64,000 nt of DNA from Effrenium voratum (GCA_963377175.1 CAUJNA010000868.1:189046-253045); one strand, 5' to 3'; positions 42,087 through 53,395 are shown, counted from the stretch's first letter. Made by a program: numbers and translations. Notes: generated by a model from the letters alone, not told the origin.

Positions 42087-42469
42087 GAGCGCCCAGCGGG
42101 TCGGTTGGGTTGGGTTGGGTTCGGGGGGCGGTCTGGGGAGGACAGGTTCGGTTCGGAGGGCCAGTGGAAGGGGGGTGGTGGGGGGGTTGTTTTTTTTTTG
42201 GGGGGGGGCTGTGGGGGGTTTGGGGGGGCTCCCCCAAAAAAACCGTGCTCTTTGTGGGAGGATTTCCTTTGGTGCCAAAGGTGCGGTTTCGTTTTGGAGG
42301 AGTCTGCTGGGGAAGAGAGACCATTTTTTAGGGTCCAGGTTGATTTCGGACCTCATTTGTTTAGGGAACACACGCATGAAATAGGGAGCCGGAATCTCGC
42401 TTGGCCATCTTGAGGTTCCTTTTTGGCAGGGGAGGTTTTAATTATTGGGCGCGCAGCCCTGGATCTGAA

Positions 42470-42560
42470 CATGAGACCAACAAATGGGTTTTCCAAATTA
42501 AAAGCCACCTTTGTTTTTTTGTTCTTTTAGCAGGGGAGCAGAAAGCCACCGAGTTGATTG
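42470..42560 (+). mobile_element. Family I repeat, copy 2
   Basis: CAAATGGGTTTTCCAAATTA, TTTTAGCAGGGGAGCAGAAA and GCCACCGAG. Confidence 0.65.
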
Positions 42561-43012
42561 CTATTGCGCTTTGAGCTCTTTCCGACGGAGTGCCGGGGGA
42601 GTGACGGAGTGACGGAAGGCCGTGGGCAGGCCTTCGGTTTTGCCTCCGTTGTGCTCGTATCACAGTGGTGCGAGACAAGAAACAGGCACAACCACAATTC
42701 CTTAGATTTTTCAGGTTTTTAGTTGGTATGGTGGTTGGGCTTCCATTTCAGCTACAAGTTAAACCTTCTTCTTCCAACATCGATAGGCGAATCCAAAAAG
42801 GAAAACGCCCGCAGCCCGGAAAAGGCAAACCCAACGGCCCCCGAACAGATCTCTTGCTTTTGGAAGGGGCTGGATTTGTTTCTTTGCACAGGCAAGCCTG
42901 CGGGTAGACCCCCTCTTTTACTTACTCACTCCCCATGTTCCTATCTTGGGGAAGTGGCAAGCAAATAGTTTGGTTGCTGGGTTTGACCAATCCACTCGAT
43001 GGGAAATGAGAC

Positions 43013-43140
43013 TACTGTGGATGGACGAAATCCTGCGCCACTTTGAAACCATGGTTGAAGCCATTGCTTGTTGGTACATGCTATTGAAAATCATTCCGTT
43101 GGGTTTTTTAGGTGGTGCAGGATTTCGTCCATCCACAGTA
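43013..43140. mobile_element. Family L MITE with ~29-bp terminal inverted repeats
   Basis: Left TACTGTGGATGGACGAAATC-CTGCGCCAC and right GTGGTGCAG-GATTTCGTCCATCCACAGTA are inverted with one mismatch in 29. 128 bp long. The second copy is 63045-63167. Confidence 0.85.
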
Positions 43141-43599
43141 TGACTAAGAGTAGCTTCTCCTCCTCGAAAAAAGAAAGGTCTCAAGGATTGATTTCGGCCA
43201 GTGACAATCACCTTTGCCAGCTGACTCGGCTCCGACTCCTTGTAAGTCAGATGGGGGTGTGATTTTGTTCTTGAGTTGGCGCCCCTTCGAGGTGTTTGAA
43301 GGGAAGCAAAAAAGGAAGCCGAAGCTGTTCCATTTCGGAGGGTCCGAAGGCAGACCCCGAGTCCGGCGGATGGGTGGGATGCCCTGGCCTCAGGACCTCG
43401 GACCGCTGTCTGAGGACCATGATGCGGCAAGGTCGCTCCGCAAGACGCGGGTGGCAACCAGACGCGCGCATTCTTATATGCTCCCCGGTTGATTGAACAC
43501 ATCCTGTTGGGTCACGAAAAGAGATGGCTTTTGGGAAGTTTGATGAAAGGGGAGCAAATATAAGGATCTGCCGAGCCGAGCTTCGCGAAAAGGGCTTCG

Positions 43600-43770
43600 C
43601 GCGGTGACGACGACCCCTACTAGTCCCAAGCGACCCCCGCCGCGGGCGGAAATGAGGTTTACACCGGCTAGCGTTGCATCTGGGCGAGCGCGCAGTGCCG
43701 AAGACCCGGACTAGTCCCAAAAAACCCTAGCATGGGTGACCGGCTAAGGTTGCATCTGGGCGAGCGTTCG
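43600..43770 (+). repeat. Two-copy ~85-bp tandem duplication
   Basis: ACTAGTCCCAA...ACCGGCTAGCGTTGCATC, TGGGCGAGCG, repeated as ACTAGTCCCAA...ACCGGCTAAGGTTGCATC, TGGGCGAGCG. Confidence 0.7.
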
Positions 43771-43995
43771 AAAATTTCTGGAGGGGATTGCGACCGAAAG
43801 CACATGCCAGGAGTCGTCCAACTGGGTTTCGCTCCATTTCCCTTTGGTGGATGCTCCAAAAGTGGCGATCGGTTCAATGAAACCCCACGTGTCCATTGAT
43901 CAACCTTTATCTCAAAAAAAACCGGTGATCCCTGAACTGGACTGCCCGGACGGCCATCTTTTTCAGACGCCCGGTGCTCTTTTGCCCCGCGTCAG

Positions 43996-44049
43996 ACCCT
44001 GTGCCAGAAGTACGAAGTGCACGGGTACCCCACCATCAAGCTATTCTTC
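43996..44049 (+). CDS. Protein disulfide isomerase-like gene, thioredoxin-fold exon
   Basis: Codes for TLCQKYEVHGYPTIKLFF, the part of a thioredoxin domain after the active site, with the cis-proline loop G-Y-P-T-I-K typical of PDI-family proteins that fold secreted proteins in the ER. Acceptor GTCAG^A. The donor is either TTC^GCAGAG, GAG^GCGTGC or GC^GTGCAAG further on. The last would join in frame to GQRTVEGF in the next exon. The CxxC active-site exon was not found. Confidence 0.65.
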
Positions 44050-46060
44050 GCAGAGGCGTGCAAGTTGCTTGGGCCAACAAGGGTAGACCATTTCAGACCT
44101 CGAAAATGGTGGTTTTGGATTGGTGGGAACTGGATTTGGCTTGGGCAAAGAAGGGTAGACCATTTCAGACCTCGAAAATGGTGGTTTTTTGGAGAGGTGG
44201 GAACTGGATTTGGAGTTGAAGGGGTCGGTTCTTGTAGAGGGTACATGGGAGAACAGCTCCTAACCTCCAAACCACCAATCGAAACCTCCAGATAGAGGTA
44301 AGCTGACACTTGGGTGGGTTTCCTGCGTTTGCCCTTTTTCCCACCCTGATTTAGAAGCAGCTCCTCAGGATCTCCATGTCTTCCCCTCAAAGCGGAAGAG
44401 TCAACCTCAATCCTGGAAGGGGTGATTGGCAAGGCCGCCAGTCTCCTGTAGCGATGCGTGGATGCGTCTAGGGAGACCTGTGCAGTTGAAGGAAGAACTC
44501 GGGGGCACGGATGCCGTCTGCGCCGGCCAGGTCGCCAGCCGAAGGATTTGTTTTTGCTTCCGAAGCCGCAGCACTCCTGGAGTCAACGCCGATACAAAAT
44601 GGGGCTTAGTCTTCAAGTGGGATTTTGATCCAAGAAACCAGCCACAGGAGATTCTACAGGAAGCCCCTGTTTTTGTTGTTTTTTTTTGGGGGGGGATTTG
44701 GGCAACTTCCTGTTGAATTTCCTGTTACTGGTTTCTATGGATTGAGGCACGCTTCCATGAAACAAAGCACACAAGAAACACACCCTGGAACAAAGGACCC
44801 ACGCACGAACGTGACCCCTAGCGTTTTGGCTGCAAAATCCCCACCTCTGCTGAACAGAGGACATATCTCGAGGGAGCGCGTTTTCACAGAGATGCATCAA
44901 CCCCAGTTTCTTAATAATAAGGGGGTGTCTTTAGTGGGGAATCACCACTTGTGGAGAGGGGAACTCCCCCCTATGAATAAACTGGGACCAGAAGCATGGC
45001 AGGCCGACCGGCCCCCGCAGAACTTCAGGCGGTTTCGGTTTCGGTGTTGGGGAGGCCCACGTGGCCGGGGGGGTTGTGCGAGCCACTTTCAAATATGAAT
45101 GGTTCAGTTGGCAGGAAGGGAACATGTTGATGATGTTTGTGTGAGAGATGAACGGAACATGATTTCAAGTGGGAAAGAAACGAGTGTCGGAGGTAGGGCA
45201 CCAAGTTTCTGCTCTTGCGCCCATCCGATCGCTTTCTCGGTGTGTCTCTCATTTTTTGAGTTACCTTTTTTAGGGGTGGTTGCCAAAAGGGACGCCAACG
45301 GGAATTCGGAACACCCGCTATTTGTGGGGGTCCATGTCCCATTTTACAGGCGTCCCCATATGTCCAACTTTCTTGCACATCGCCTTTTTTTGCCCATGGT
45401 TCTGGTGAGTATCCCTTGCTGGTGACAGGGGTCCCTATATTTCCAACTTTTGGGCGGTTTTTGCACATGTTTTGAGGGGGAACCAAAAGGAGCCCTGCTT
45501 TCACTTGACACGGGTCGGGTGAGTACCCCTTGTTTTTCGGGTGACGTTTTAAGGGTCGAACTATGGGGAACCAAATGCTTTTATGCTTTCCTATATTTCA
45601 ACAACATATTGGTGGTTTTGGTACATTTCGCGGGTGTTGTTTCTCAACTTGTTGGTGGTTTTTGCACATGTCTCGAGGGGAAAAACCACCGGAGCCAAGT
45701 TTTTTTTTAAGCGGAAACATGGACCAAATCCTGCGGTTTGCCCCTCCGGTTGAATTTTAAGCCACCGCCATATGGCCATGGGTCAAAATCCAAATCGTAC
45801 CCCCAGTGAACATCCCAATCCAACCACTAAAATAGGCTCCAAAAAATGGGTGGTGAATTCACCTACCGACCCCAAAATGGTATCCCATTGCTTTTGACCC
45901 AAAACCAATGGTACCATGTTTGGGGTAGGTGTAGTCTATTTTTAGTGGGGGGGGGGGGGTTGGGATGTTCACTGGAGGTACGGGGTTTTGAGCCACCGCC
46001 CTCTGGGGATCGAGCCACAGGCTTTCTTTTTGCCGCTTCCTCTCGGCACCCAGGGGCCAG
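44050..46060. other. Intron between PDI-like exons: repeats
   Basis: Holds an imperfect direct repeat (GGGTAGACCATTTCAGACCT-CGAAAATGG at about 44083 and 44154), a GC patch at 44466-44560 (QLKEELGGTDAVCAGQ, open but unplaced), a T/G run, and the family F/G composite at 45712-45990. Confidence 0.5.
45712..45990. repeat. Family G/F composite palindrome, second locus
   Basis: AGCGGAAACATGGACCAAAT and CATGGGTCAAAATCC, then TACCCCCAGTGAACATCCCA and TGGGTGGTGAATTCACC, then the inverted half (GGGATGTTCACTGGAGGTAC). Same order as 21655-21915. Confidence 0.65.
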
Positions 46061-46096
46061 CGTACGGTGGAAGGCTTCACCAAGTACGCCCAGGCG
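46061..46096 (+). CDS. Protein disulfide isomerase-like gene, second exon seen
   Basis: Codes for RTVEGFTKYAQ, the end of a PDI thioredoxin domain (R-T-x-E-G-F-x-K-Y). Acceptor GGCCAG^C, or CCCAG^G seven bases earlier, adding GQ. Donor CAG^GCGTCC (GC type), in phase with the next exon. Confidence 0.65.
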
Positions 46097-46411
46097 TCCG
46101 CTGGGGCGGGCGGGCGGGGCTAGCGGGCTGCGGGCGGGGCTGCGGGCGGCTACGGGCGGGCGGGCGAATTTTTCGGCCCGGTGGTTTGAGTCGAAGATGT
46201 GATCGGAGGGGCCCTGGGGGGCTTTTGGGGGGTTTGGGATGGCCAAATTTGGGTGGTACGGAAGTTTGGTGGCATTTTTTCTTGGGGCCAACTACTCAGG
46301 AGAGGCGTGGGCTGGGGCCTGCCTATGCGCTTCAGTGGTACCCCCGACGTTTCCTTTTGCGATTCCCTTCATGGCAATGGGGGTCGGGGTTTCCATTTGT
46401 TTTTTTTAATT

Positions 46412-46506
46412 TGGATCCCTTTTACCCCTTTTTTGGGGGGTTCAACTAAAAAAGACAGCAAGAAGTTGGTACCAACTTATTCTAACCTCTCTACTGGAGG
46501 ACCCAG
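46412..46506 (+). mobile_element. Family A introner-like MITE, copy 7 (5' degraded)
   Basis: Core AACTAAAAAAGACAGCAAG and the end CTACTGGAGGACCCAG. The GTCCCCCAG start is lost. It ends about 40 bp before the next PDI-like exon. Confidence 0.7.
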
Positions 46507-46544
46507 AAGGGGAGGAGATGGGCCATCGCCCCTGATCCGGCCAG

Positions 46545-46604
46545 CGCATGACCTCCCCGACGGTTCAGAAGCTGTCGCGGGGCCAGCTGGACGAGGCGAC
46601 GGAG
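46545..46604 (+). CDS. Protein disulfide isomerase-like gene, third exon seen
   Basis: Codes for RMTSPTVQKLSRGQLDEATE, which reads as the linker and first strand of the next thioredoxin domain (V-x-x-L-x-x-x-x-[FL]-D-E-A). Acceptor CCAG^C in phase 0. The donor is among GAG^GCGACG, GAC^GAGGCG or G^GTGGGC. The expected next exon with a CGHC-type site was not recognised downstream. Confidence 0.55.
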
Positions 46605-46608
46605 GGTG

Positions 46609-46740
46609 GGCTGGGGGGTGGGGGGGAGGGGTAGGGGGGAGGGGTAGGGGGGAGGGGTAGGGGGGAGGGGTAGGGGGGAGGGGTAGGGGGGAGGGGTAGG
46701 GGGGAGGGGTAGGGGGGAGGGGTAGGGGAAGGGGGGGAGG
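46609..46740 (+). repeat. G-rich minisatellite, 13-bp unit
   Basis: About eight near-perfect units of GGGGGGAGGGGTA, then a degenerate G-rich tail. Each unit has two G runs of four or more, so any two neighbours could form a G-quadruplex. It begins right after the third PDI-like exon. Confidence 0.95.
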
Positions 46741-46804
46741 AGGAGGGGGTGGGGGGGATGCCAGGGCATTTTACGTAGAATGCGATCGCGCCCTTTTCCG
46801 TCTT

Positions 46805-47095
46805 CTTTTAGCCTCGGTCAGCAGTTTCTTATTCAATGGTAGATGATGATAGTAGGATAAATTAATATACGAATCAAGATAGACACCAATTACAAATTAA
46901 AGAGGTAAATGATGAACATACATAGAAGTGAAGCGAATATGATATATTATCAATGACCAATAGTCTGATAATATGTTTATAGTCAAAGAAAGGAAGAGAG
47001 AGTCAGACAACAAAAGTTAAAAAGGATCATGAGATCCAAGAGTTGGATATTACTGCTAAGGCTTTCTTTGGAAAACAAGTAATTGGATAAGAACG
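46805..47095. other. A/T-rich island of distinct composition
   Basis: About 290 bp near 68-70% A+T, purine-rich on the + strand, with no homopolymer, no MITE ends and no open frame. It lies between a G-rich minisatellite and GC-rich sequence. Confidence 0.6.
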
Positions 47096-47257
47096 GGGAT
47101 GAAGGAAGAGAGGCTTCACCTCTTCTGCTCATCCTTTTTTCGATTCCAAGCCACCGGTGCTCAAGGCAAGTGCGGCCGAGGCCTGGTGCGGATTTTTGGC
47201 AATGAATGCCCCACGTTGGCGTTGGGGGGGGGGGGATTTGTGCGAGCCGCCTTCAGC

Positions 47258-47330
47258 GACTTACCTCTTAAAAACACCACTTTTCTCAACTTTTTGGGTA
47301 ACATGGGCTATATGTCTGTAGGAGATGAAA
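47258..47330 (+). mobile_element. Family J repeat, copy 1
   Basis: CTTACCTCTTAAAAACACCA, TTTTTGGGTAACATGGGCTA and TATGTCTGTAG, as at 61628-61695. The reverse strand starts like a donor (GAG^GTAAG). Confidence 0.7.
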
Positions 47331-47419
47331 ACTTTCCCAGGGCTTGGAGTTTTAAGGGGTAAGGAACGGTTCAGTTGGCAGGAAGGGCAAATGTTGAGAG
47401 GATGTTTGCGTGACGCCAA

Positions 47420-47534
47420 GAATTGGCGGGCGCTTCTGGTCCCTCGGATCCGCGCGGCGCGGCTTTTCGATCGCAGGCCCTGCAGACGGAGGGCTATAGC
47501 GCCCTGCTGGTCGAGGAGAGGCGAGGGGCCTAGA
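47420..47534 (+). other. Candidate terminal exon, unidentified
   Basis: The + strand reads SQALQTEGYSALLVEERRGA and then TAG at 47529-47531, GC-rich. It could close the PDI-like gene or another gene. No domain recognised. Confidence 0.3.
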
Positions 47535-47750
47535 TGTCTCACACGCAACGTGGGGTCTCGTTCCCCTGCCCGCTCTTGGCGGCTTTGCTGTTTGGGGGAA
47601 CCTCCCGGCTTTTGTGTTCCAACTTGTAGGTTACGCACGTATCCAACTTGGCCCCCAAAAAAACCGCAGCTCCGCGTTGGTTTTTGGACCGCTTTGGTGG
47701 TCTCTTTTCTCGCAAACCCCGGGAGTTTTGAGTTTTGTGTGCCCCAGACG

Positions 47751-47751
<1 letters not shown>

Positions 47752-47781
<30 letters not shown>

Positions 47782-47812
47782 AAAAAATAAAAAAATAAAA
47801 AAATATATCTTT
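47752..47812. repeat. Poly-T and poly-A/T tract
   Basis: T25 followed by AAAAAATA units. Confidence 0.9.
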
Positions 47813-48782
47813 TTTGTGGTCTTCTTTGATTGCAGACAGCCCCTGTGCCCGTCTGAGTGGGGTGGGGTCTTCGGGGGCCTTCGAAAAGCGGGCGGGGTTT
47901 TGGCCACGCCATCTCGCCAGGCGCGTGGAGGAGTTTAGCCCTGTGGCCAGAAGGCCGAGCGAGTCGCGGCACTCCGAGGAAGTCTCTTCATGGAATCCCT
48001 GGGAGCCTTTGGTGGCTTGGATCCATGTTGTTGGCATGGTTTTTAGGGTTGTCTCTTCATGGAATGGCCTTCCCTTGGCTGACTTCGCTGTTGTTGGCAT
48101 GCTTTTTTTGGGTTTTCAGGCTTTTTGGTGCTGCTCAGCTTTGGTGGGGGGCTCACCCCCCCCCCCCCAAAAAAAAGAAGAAGAAGGTGAGATTAGGGCA
48201 AACCCCCCAATTCAGGGTAGGATTGGAGTCGGCAGAATAGACCCTCAGAGTCCTTGGCACTCCCCCCAAAAAAGGAGAAGAAGAAGACACACAAACACAA
48301 GGGCCTCAAAAACGCGCACACACAAAGGTGTGACGCGAGTGACCACCTGAGTTTCCCTGCAGAAACAGAACCTCAAACTGACCCAACGTTTGGGTAGAAC
48401 ATGGGGTGTTTGCCTTTGACTTCCCCATGATTGGGATCCATTCGGCGGAAACATCACTGGTCGTTTTTGTCTGGCAAGAACCGGAAGTCAAGGGTACTCC
48501 GACAAGACTCTAGTCCCTTTCCGGTTTCCCCTGAACCGGAACGCCACTCCAGTATCGTCCCCTTTGCTTGGTTTGAGAAATCCTGGCCAAGAGTATCGTC
48601 CCCTTTTTTTGTTTTCCCCTGAACCGAACCGCCAAGGGTATAGCATCGTCCCCTTTTTGGGTTTGAACACTGCCCCAGACCCCTTCCGTTTGGGCTCAAA
48701 AAAGGACCCCCCTGAACCGGAAGCCAAGGGTATAGCCTCTGGCCAAGGGTCTCTTCCCCTTTTTTTGGCTTCGCTTGAGAGA

Positions 48783-48960
48783 TGCCCCAGACCCGTGGCC
48801 CGAGCCGCTTCGCTTCGTCCGCGCTTCGCGGGCCGCCAGTTGGATGGACCGGCACCTCATCGCCGCGGCCGGGCGCCGTGAGACGAGATCCGAGGGCATT
48901 TGTCGGGGTTCAAGGCCGAGCAAAGGGCAGAAAGGTACTAGTCCGAAGACAGCTCCTGCA
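48783..48960 (+). other. Candidate coding island, unidentified
   Basis: Open + strand, GC-rich (PEPLRFVRASRAASWMDRHL), then further on RRQLLHAG and TAG. The last words recall ankyrin sequence but no register could be tested. It is preceded by repeated CCAAGGGTATAG-CATCGTCCCC words (48490-48740), a degenerate tandem array. Confidence 0.25.
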
Positions 48961-49428
48961 CGCCGGCTAGGCGGTAGGACGTAACCATGTTCAATCATGG
49001 TTCCGAAAGCAATGAACACAGAATAGCTGCGTGCGACACAACATGAGGTTGGAGGGGGAGGGTGGGTTGTTTATCTGCATCATGCGTTGTGGCAGCCGCC
49101 ACGCATCCAGGTTATTGTAGATGTCACGAAGAGCCTGGAGAAGTTTATTGCAGATTGATTGGTCTGCACTGAACTTCGCCAGGTTCTTGGTGTGTGCATA
49201 CGACATGGGATGGCAACATCATATGCAGCTTTGCAAGTGGCAAGTGGACCTTTGTGGAGCTCATTACAGATTGCATGGCAATGTGTTCTGCCACGGTTTT
49301 CAGATGTTTTACAAGGAAAGCATAGCCAGACACCTCCGAGATGCTTCAGCAACCAACCCCTGGTCACCTTCAAAAGGACACCACAAGGGAGGTGGCTGAA
49401 GCAACAGTTCAAACATGTTGTTCCTGAG

Positions 49429-49543
49429 CATAGGTGTCCTTTTTGGTTGTTTTGGTAAGGCACATAGATGGCGATTCCTGGTTTACTTGGTGGTTTAATT
49501 ATCGAATCTACCAGGGCCATCTGTTTCCCCTAAAAGGACACAT
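49429..49543 (+). mobile_element. Family K hAT-like MITE, copy
   Basis: Starts CATAGGTGTCCTTTTTGG, contains ATAGATGGCGATTCCTGG, and ends AAAAGGACACATG. Confidence 0.65.
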
Positions 49544-50279
49544 GGATGCGGACTTTTTTTTGCTTCATGAGCTTTTTGCTGATCTTTGAACCTTGGTTTT
49601 GACATCATTGGTATGAAGATTTAGGCCCATTCCCAAGCATCTTGGAGAAATGTGGCGCAACAAACAAGAAGATCCATAGCCAATTTTGCCAGAACATATG
49701 CTTTTTGGGGATCCTTGCTAGGCAGCACTTTCTCCACTCGCTTTTTGCGGTCCCTTTGACGATGGTTTTTGTTCAGGGTTCAGGGTGAAATGACCTCCCG
49801 CCTCGGGAAGGTTCAACCCAAAGCAAATTCTTTAAGGAATAGTTGGGTCAGTCTTTTTTGTGGAGACCCAAAATAGTTGTTTTCCTTTTGGTTCTCCAGA
49901 GAAACCACAAACAAGGGGTACCATCAAAAAAGACACACCCAGAAGGAAATCGCATACCCTCCCATCCACTAGCATGGAAGACTGGGAGTTCCTGGAAGAC
50001 CAATCTTCCTGTAAAAGGGCCCAGAATGCATTCCGGTGAGTTCCATGGCATTGCAACATTTTACATTTTTGCTTCTTTTGGTTTAGTGGGAAATCCCCAC
50101 TCAACAGCTAACATTTAAAGTTTTGCTCCCCTTCCAGCGTCAACCAAGACATGGGCAGTCGGGTGTTTTCAAAAGGCGTTGAACCGCCCACGCCCAAATA
50201 CACCCGTACTGTCGCTACGCTGGCTGCCAGAGCAGACAGGGGCAAACAAGAAGCGAGGCAATTGTCCAAAGCGCGGGAC

Positions 50280-50390
50280 CGGTCCAGGAATTTCCTGGTG
50301 AGGGGCTCGTGGCTTTTCGAGGCGCCATCGCTGGCCGAGTTGCTGCCGGAGGCAGGCTGCGCAGGATTTTCGGGGGGGGGGGGGGGGGCG
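50280..50390 (+). other. Candidate coding island, unidentified
   Basis: The + strand reads APSLAELLPEAGCAG between AG^G and AG^G words, then a 17-base G run. Ankyrin-like in flavour (L-x-E-L-L-x-E-A-G). Not placed. Confidence 0.25.
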
Positions 50391-51535
50391 CCGTGTGAGC
50401 CATGGGATAGGTACGGGGCTTCCCACTTTTTGAGGAACTCAAGATACGCTTGAAGCGCGAGTTGTCCAACTTTTCACATCAACCCCTGGGTTTTAAGTCC
50501 ATTTGGCAATGAAATGGGGCCCTGTATGGATCTCGGTTTTCAGGCTGGTTGCAAAGAAGCATTTGCAACCGTCTTTGGGTGGTTTGCACGTGGACCCCCT
50601 TGGGGAAAGCTTTTCTCCGAGTTTTTTTGGGTGGGTAGGATCTCAAGTTGATAAGAAACCAGGGGAGCGGGGCCTGCAACCCCCACGACTGAGGTAGAAA
50701 ACCCGAGCCTTTGATGGCTCAAGCACCTACGTGGTTTGGGTAAGGCCTGGAGGCTGGATGGGCTTCCACCACCAGGGTAAATGGCAACACCTCCAAAACC
50801 AATCAGAAGGAAGTGGATGGGTGTCGTTCGCTTGGGCGTAAAAAAGTTGGGGGTTCCAAACTCATTCCCGCTCAAGGAGCTGTGTCCCTCAGGCTTGTTT
50901 GCTGCTCTAGTTTTGTTTTCCTGGGTGACCCCATGGGGCCCCACAACCCCATTTCAATTCTCCCCCGTGGCCCTTGCAGTACCCCACTTTGCCATTTGCC
51001 ATTGGTGGAAGTCGCGTCCGGCGAGCACTGGTGGTTCCAGCCTCATTTGGGGTTCTTTTTTGTAGCATACCCATTCTGCGGTTGTCTTCATGGGAACCTG
51101 AATCTATTTCGGGTAGATGGAGACACCCATGTTCCGCTCTTCATGGGAACTTGAAAGGGGACATCCACAGTGTCATCGAAAGCTCCTCTGCAAAAGGACG
51201 GTCCAACTTCACTTGGGGGTTGATCAAAAGCTCCTTTACATGGGATGACCATTGGGGGAAACCACTAAAAGGACGATCTCTTTCCCGCAAAATGGGAAAA
51301 GTGGCTAATGGTCCTTTGGCTGTAAATGGCGTATTGATCAACCCTCACTTCCACTTGGGTTTGCCAAAAGCAGCCGAAAAAGGCGACTCTTGTCCATGAG
51401 CCCCACCAGAGAATGCGGACTACTGGCTGGAGCAGTAGCACATTGCCGTCACGCCCCTTCTGGTGGCATCGGACTTTCTGGATCCAACATCGCCTCCAGA
51501 AAAAAATCGCCAGGAGGGTGTTCTCTGGTTCTCAT

Positions 51536-51660
51536 CTAGGTCCCCCAGCTAGGTTCCCTTTCTCACCAACTTTTTTGGTTGGGAGGGTTCCCCTACTAAA
51601 ATAGGCTACAGAAAGACAAATCGGGTCCCCTTATTCTAACCTTTCTATTGGAGAACCTAG
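51536..51660 (+). mobile_element. Family A introner-like MITE, copy 8
   Basis: CTAG^GTCCCCCAGCTAGG start, CTACTAAAATAGGCTACAG core, CTATTGGAGAACCTAG end. The host sequence continues CCATG. Confidence 0.85.
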
Positions 51661-53287
51661 CCATGACCATTCGCCTTGGCGGCTTCTCAGAGTCTAGCCA
51701 TGTGTCGCCCTGTCCAGGGCATTGCCGTGCCAGAGGGCGCCGTCTTGGCGGCGCCGCGCTGAGGGGGTGAGTCGATGGATCGAGCGGGCTGTCTGGGGAC
51801 GTGGTGCGCGGAAAAAGTACTGCGACCGGAATGAGATGATGACTCAAGCTCAGGTCATTTTCAGCTTCCAGTCCAGCCCAGGGCTTCCAGCTACCACAGG
51901 TAACCAGGGAGAATCATCATGTAAAACGAGGTCAGACTACAGCTGCCCTCCCCTCCACTTGCAGAAGGGGTGCCTGTGGGACTGGAAGATCATTCTCCTC
52001 TAGGCACCGGGTCCCGAACGTCAGGTGCCATGGCAACGTGGGAGTGAGGGGAACTCGTGTTTGTTGCTTCTGTTGTATTTTTTCTTACATGCTAGTGGTT
52101 GACCGCATGTTTGTAAGGCGGGTCCTTCGAAGCCGTGTCAAGAGATGGTCCAAAGCTTGTGCTGGCCTGATCGAAAAAAGGGCCCGGGAGCTTGGGAAGG
52201 GTTCGCTTTGCGCCACTTTTCATCCAAATGGCTGGCTTGGCTCATTCACCCGCCACGGCATGTTGTGCCCCTCATCAGAGATTCCGAGTCACGTCGCGTA
52301 GGAAGGGAGGGAGCCAGAAGGGCCATGTCAACGGTGAGGATCCGTCACTTGTGGCTCCTTTTGAAACCTTTGGAGCAACACGTGTAATTCTCTTCCAGCA
52401 ACCGGGTCCCAACAGCTGCTTTTTTCCCGTGTCCAACCTCCCAAGTATTGTCCAAGCAAGCAGTGGTTGGGGGGGGGGTTGCTGGCAGTTGACCCCTGGT
52501 TTGGGAGACTTTGGGGCCACAACCCGACCTTCCCAGACGAAAGATCCGGGGGCCCACGGCCCACTTGTCCTCAAGCGCCTGCGTCGCCTGCGTTGCGGCA
52601 CTGTCGGGGACCTTCGGCCGAGGGGCGCCTCTTGACGAAGCCAAACGCATCGCTCCGCTCGCGTTTGGCGGCTCCAGCTTTGCGGTCGGTGGAGGTAACC
52701 GTGCTGGCGAAGCTTTGGGTGCCACCATGTTTTCAATCCGGTCTTGTGCCCAAGCCCACTCGAAGTCTTTGGGCGACCAGCAACTTGTCGTCCCACTGAC
52801 CAGGAGGGAGGCATATCCAACAGTTTTCACCAACCCTAAGGGTCATGACCCCTCCAATGCATACCCCCGGACCCTCCAATGGAGAACCCCGACCCCTCAG
52901 GGGCCCTTGAGAACAACCAGCTTTGAAGGCCCAAAACAAATCGAGACTGTTAGGGAAGGCAGATAGAGTTCGATGCTCGAATTCCACCTGTTCATCAATG
53001 TTGGCTCGAAACAAGAATCAGACCTCTCTGCGCGACATTCTGGGTGTGCACGTTTTGAGCAAGTTGCTAAGTCACCCCCTCAAGTGGTGGGCGAAAGGGA
53101 AACCGCCGACTCAGTTTTTTCCGACTTTGAGAACCCCAGTCAAAATCATGAGGCCAGTGGAAGCCAAGTGGTAAAAGCGTGATCTGACGTCTGATACGTT
53201 GCCGCAAGCGCGGGAGTGAGCTTCCATCTTCAATGCACCAGACAAAGAATCCGGAAATCCCTTGGCAACCCTTTTCAGGACTGATCT

Positions 53288-53395
53288 TGGTGGCTCCCAG
53301 GCATCCGGTCCCTTAGCCGTGGCTGGAGTTCCACCAGCTCCCGCTAAAGGTGAGTCACTTTTTAGCGGGGGATCGGAAAACGGGCAGCCCAGCAA
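53288..53395 (+). mobile_element. Family H repeat, copy
   Basis: GGTGGCTCCCAGGCATCCGG start, CCCGCTAAAGGTGAG, TTTTTAGCGGGGGATCGG and GGGCAGCCCA end. Confidence 0.6.

Larger units (their letters stand above)
42087..43995. other. Gap between the ankyrin and PDI-like exons
   Basis: Holds a G/GGT-rich stretch (42100-42240), family I (42470-42560), a family D-like piece (42950-43012), family L (43013-43140) and a short tandem duplication (43600-43770). Earlier exons of the PDI-like gene must lie here or upstream but none was recognised. The GC patch at 43350-43490 is open but unidentified. Confidence 0.5.

Noticed and set aside
43700..43735. ATGGGTGACC word resembling part of 5S rRNA
   Set aside because: Only about 10 bases match and no A box, C box or remaining 5S sequence is present. 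It belongs to a two-copy tandem duplication.
47261..48100. 279-codon reverse-strand frame
   Set aside because: Contains a poly-Lys/Phe stretch from the poly-T tract and a family J repeat. Judged chance.
49080..49520. 146-codon reverse frame rich in Cys and His
   Set aside because: Overlaps family K at one end, with no spacing pattern of a zinc finger and no codon bias.
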